A stretch of DNA of 64,000 nt from Galeruca laticollis. Lineage: Eukaryota > Arthropoda > Insecta > Coleoptera > Chrysomelidae. Within the stretch, counting starts at the first letter, position 1. Each line of letters begins with the position of its first letter. The translations under genes were made by a program, and so were the position numbers. The stretch lies in NCBI GenBank assembly GCA_963921935.1, contig OY998175.1:304257484-304321483 (forward strand). Reading direction: 5' to 3'. The notes beneath the pieces were generated by a model. It had not been told where the DNA came from. It searched no databases and saw only the letters and a program-made list of their open reading frames with translations. Shown here piece after piece: positions 63,765-64,000 of the stretch.

Positions 63765-64000
63765 ATATAAAAAAGTCTTTTCTTGATAATTGTTTTTTCT
63801 CTGGTACACTCAGCTGACTTCACTCATTTATCACATATATTTGTTCAACAGCTGAAAATATTATATTATGCACTTGTAGAAAGTCAATTTGGCATGCTTG
63901 GTTGGGGAGAGGTTCCCTCAAAATAATATGCATGCTGTATCATTGAATTATATGATGATAATTTAAGTGACATGGGATGATTAGAATTGTATGGAATAAT

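Larger units (their letters stand above)
63267..63828 (+). mobile_element. Hammerhead-bearing palindromic retroelement, copy 2
   Basis: Same family as 44270-44907, starting ATCAAGAAAAGAC and ending with the same one-sided tail (GACTTCACTCATT). The 14-bp target duplication TATCACATATATTT lies at 63253-66 and 63829-42, splitting the LINE RT fragment. The arms stop about 40 bp earlier towards the centre (turnaround near 63527) than in copy 1. Confidence 0.88.
62130..63980 (+). pseudogene. LINE reverse transcriptase fragment (jockey/CR1 type), interrupted
   Basis: Plus strand, in several frames: LKKNKAPGKDNITAEILKA near 62330 (the RT entry motif), FGFRVNRNTDDAIAFLTGEI near 62585, a segment where DLAKAFDS would be expected (62690, shifted), and YGVPQGIVLGRVLFTIFVN near 62850. 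The catalytic box is damaged (FSDYIAI instead of FADD). Thumb-like sequence (ILYYALVESQFGMLGWGE) continues at 63843-63920, after the palindromic element that interrupts it. Many stops are present, so it is a long-dead copy. Neither the endonuclease nor the 3' end is in the window. RNase H was not seen, which fits jockey/CR1 rather than LOA. Confidence 0.75.

Overview
This window is insect nuclear DNA, AT-rich and with almost no host genes visible. The evidence is the repeat content: Bel/Pao, an errantivirus-like provirus, LINEs with RNase H, RTE, Penelope-like elements, PIF/Harbinger, hAT, Merlin, DD41D mariner-type and DD82E Sailor-type transposons. I cannot settle the order; a beetle-like genome would fit. 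No tRNA, rRNA, operon or CRISPR array was seen.

Layout, left to right. 1-5860: a small spliced THAP-like gene with one in-frame stop, a Merlin transposase fragment and short repeats. 5860-14080: an antisense LINE (LINE-B) split by a sense LINE of the same kind (LINE-A, 7629-12354), with a 66-bp target duplication. 14290-17260: an antisense RTE element. 17860-23809: a DD41D-type transposon with very long inverted ends; its left end is interrupted by a full Penelope-like element with an intact 813-codon ORF. 24110-24655: an RTE 3' fragment.

24745-50552 is one large nest. The oldest layer is an errantivirus-like provirus (end of pol, env pieces, 3' LTR). A hAT element (25318-40094, TSD ATCAAAAT) lies in its env. 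Inside the hAT are a Harbinger element, a Tc1-like inverted-repeat element (31009-37727) that holds a small MITE and a complete Bel/Pao element with matching LTRs, and an intact Sailor transposon sitting in the hAT's own terminal TA. Further along env lie a truncated Penelope palindrome and a second Harbinger (41934-50224, TSD TTA). That Harbinger in turn carries a 638-bp palindromic element, a DD41D relic and a second Penelope relic.

50553-64000: AT-rich sequence with an intron-containing Sailor-like pseudogene, an inverted errantivirus LTR with primer-binding site, a 964-bp foldback MITE, a CCCTG-ended MITE and a LINE RT fragment interrupted by a second copy of the palindromic element.

The most interesting signal is hammerhead-ribozyme-like motifs. 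They occur in both terminal repeats of the complete Penelope element and, on opposite strands, in each arm of two noncoding palindromic elements (44270-44907 and 63267-63828) flanked by 12-14-bp target duplications. These look like self-cleaving-RNA retroelements that depend on Penelope. Other points are two DD82E Sailor lineages (one intronless and intact, one with introns and dead), an interdigitated antisense gene pair in Harbinger-2, and four catalytic Asp codons turned to AAT in four different relics.
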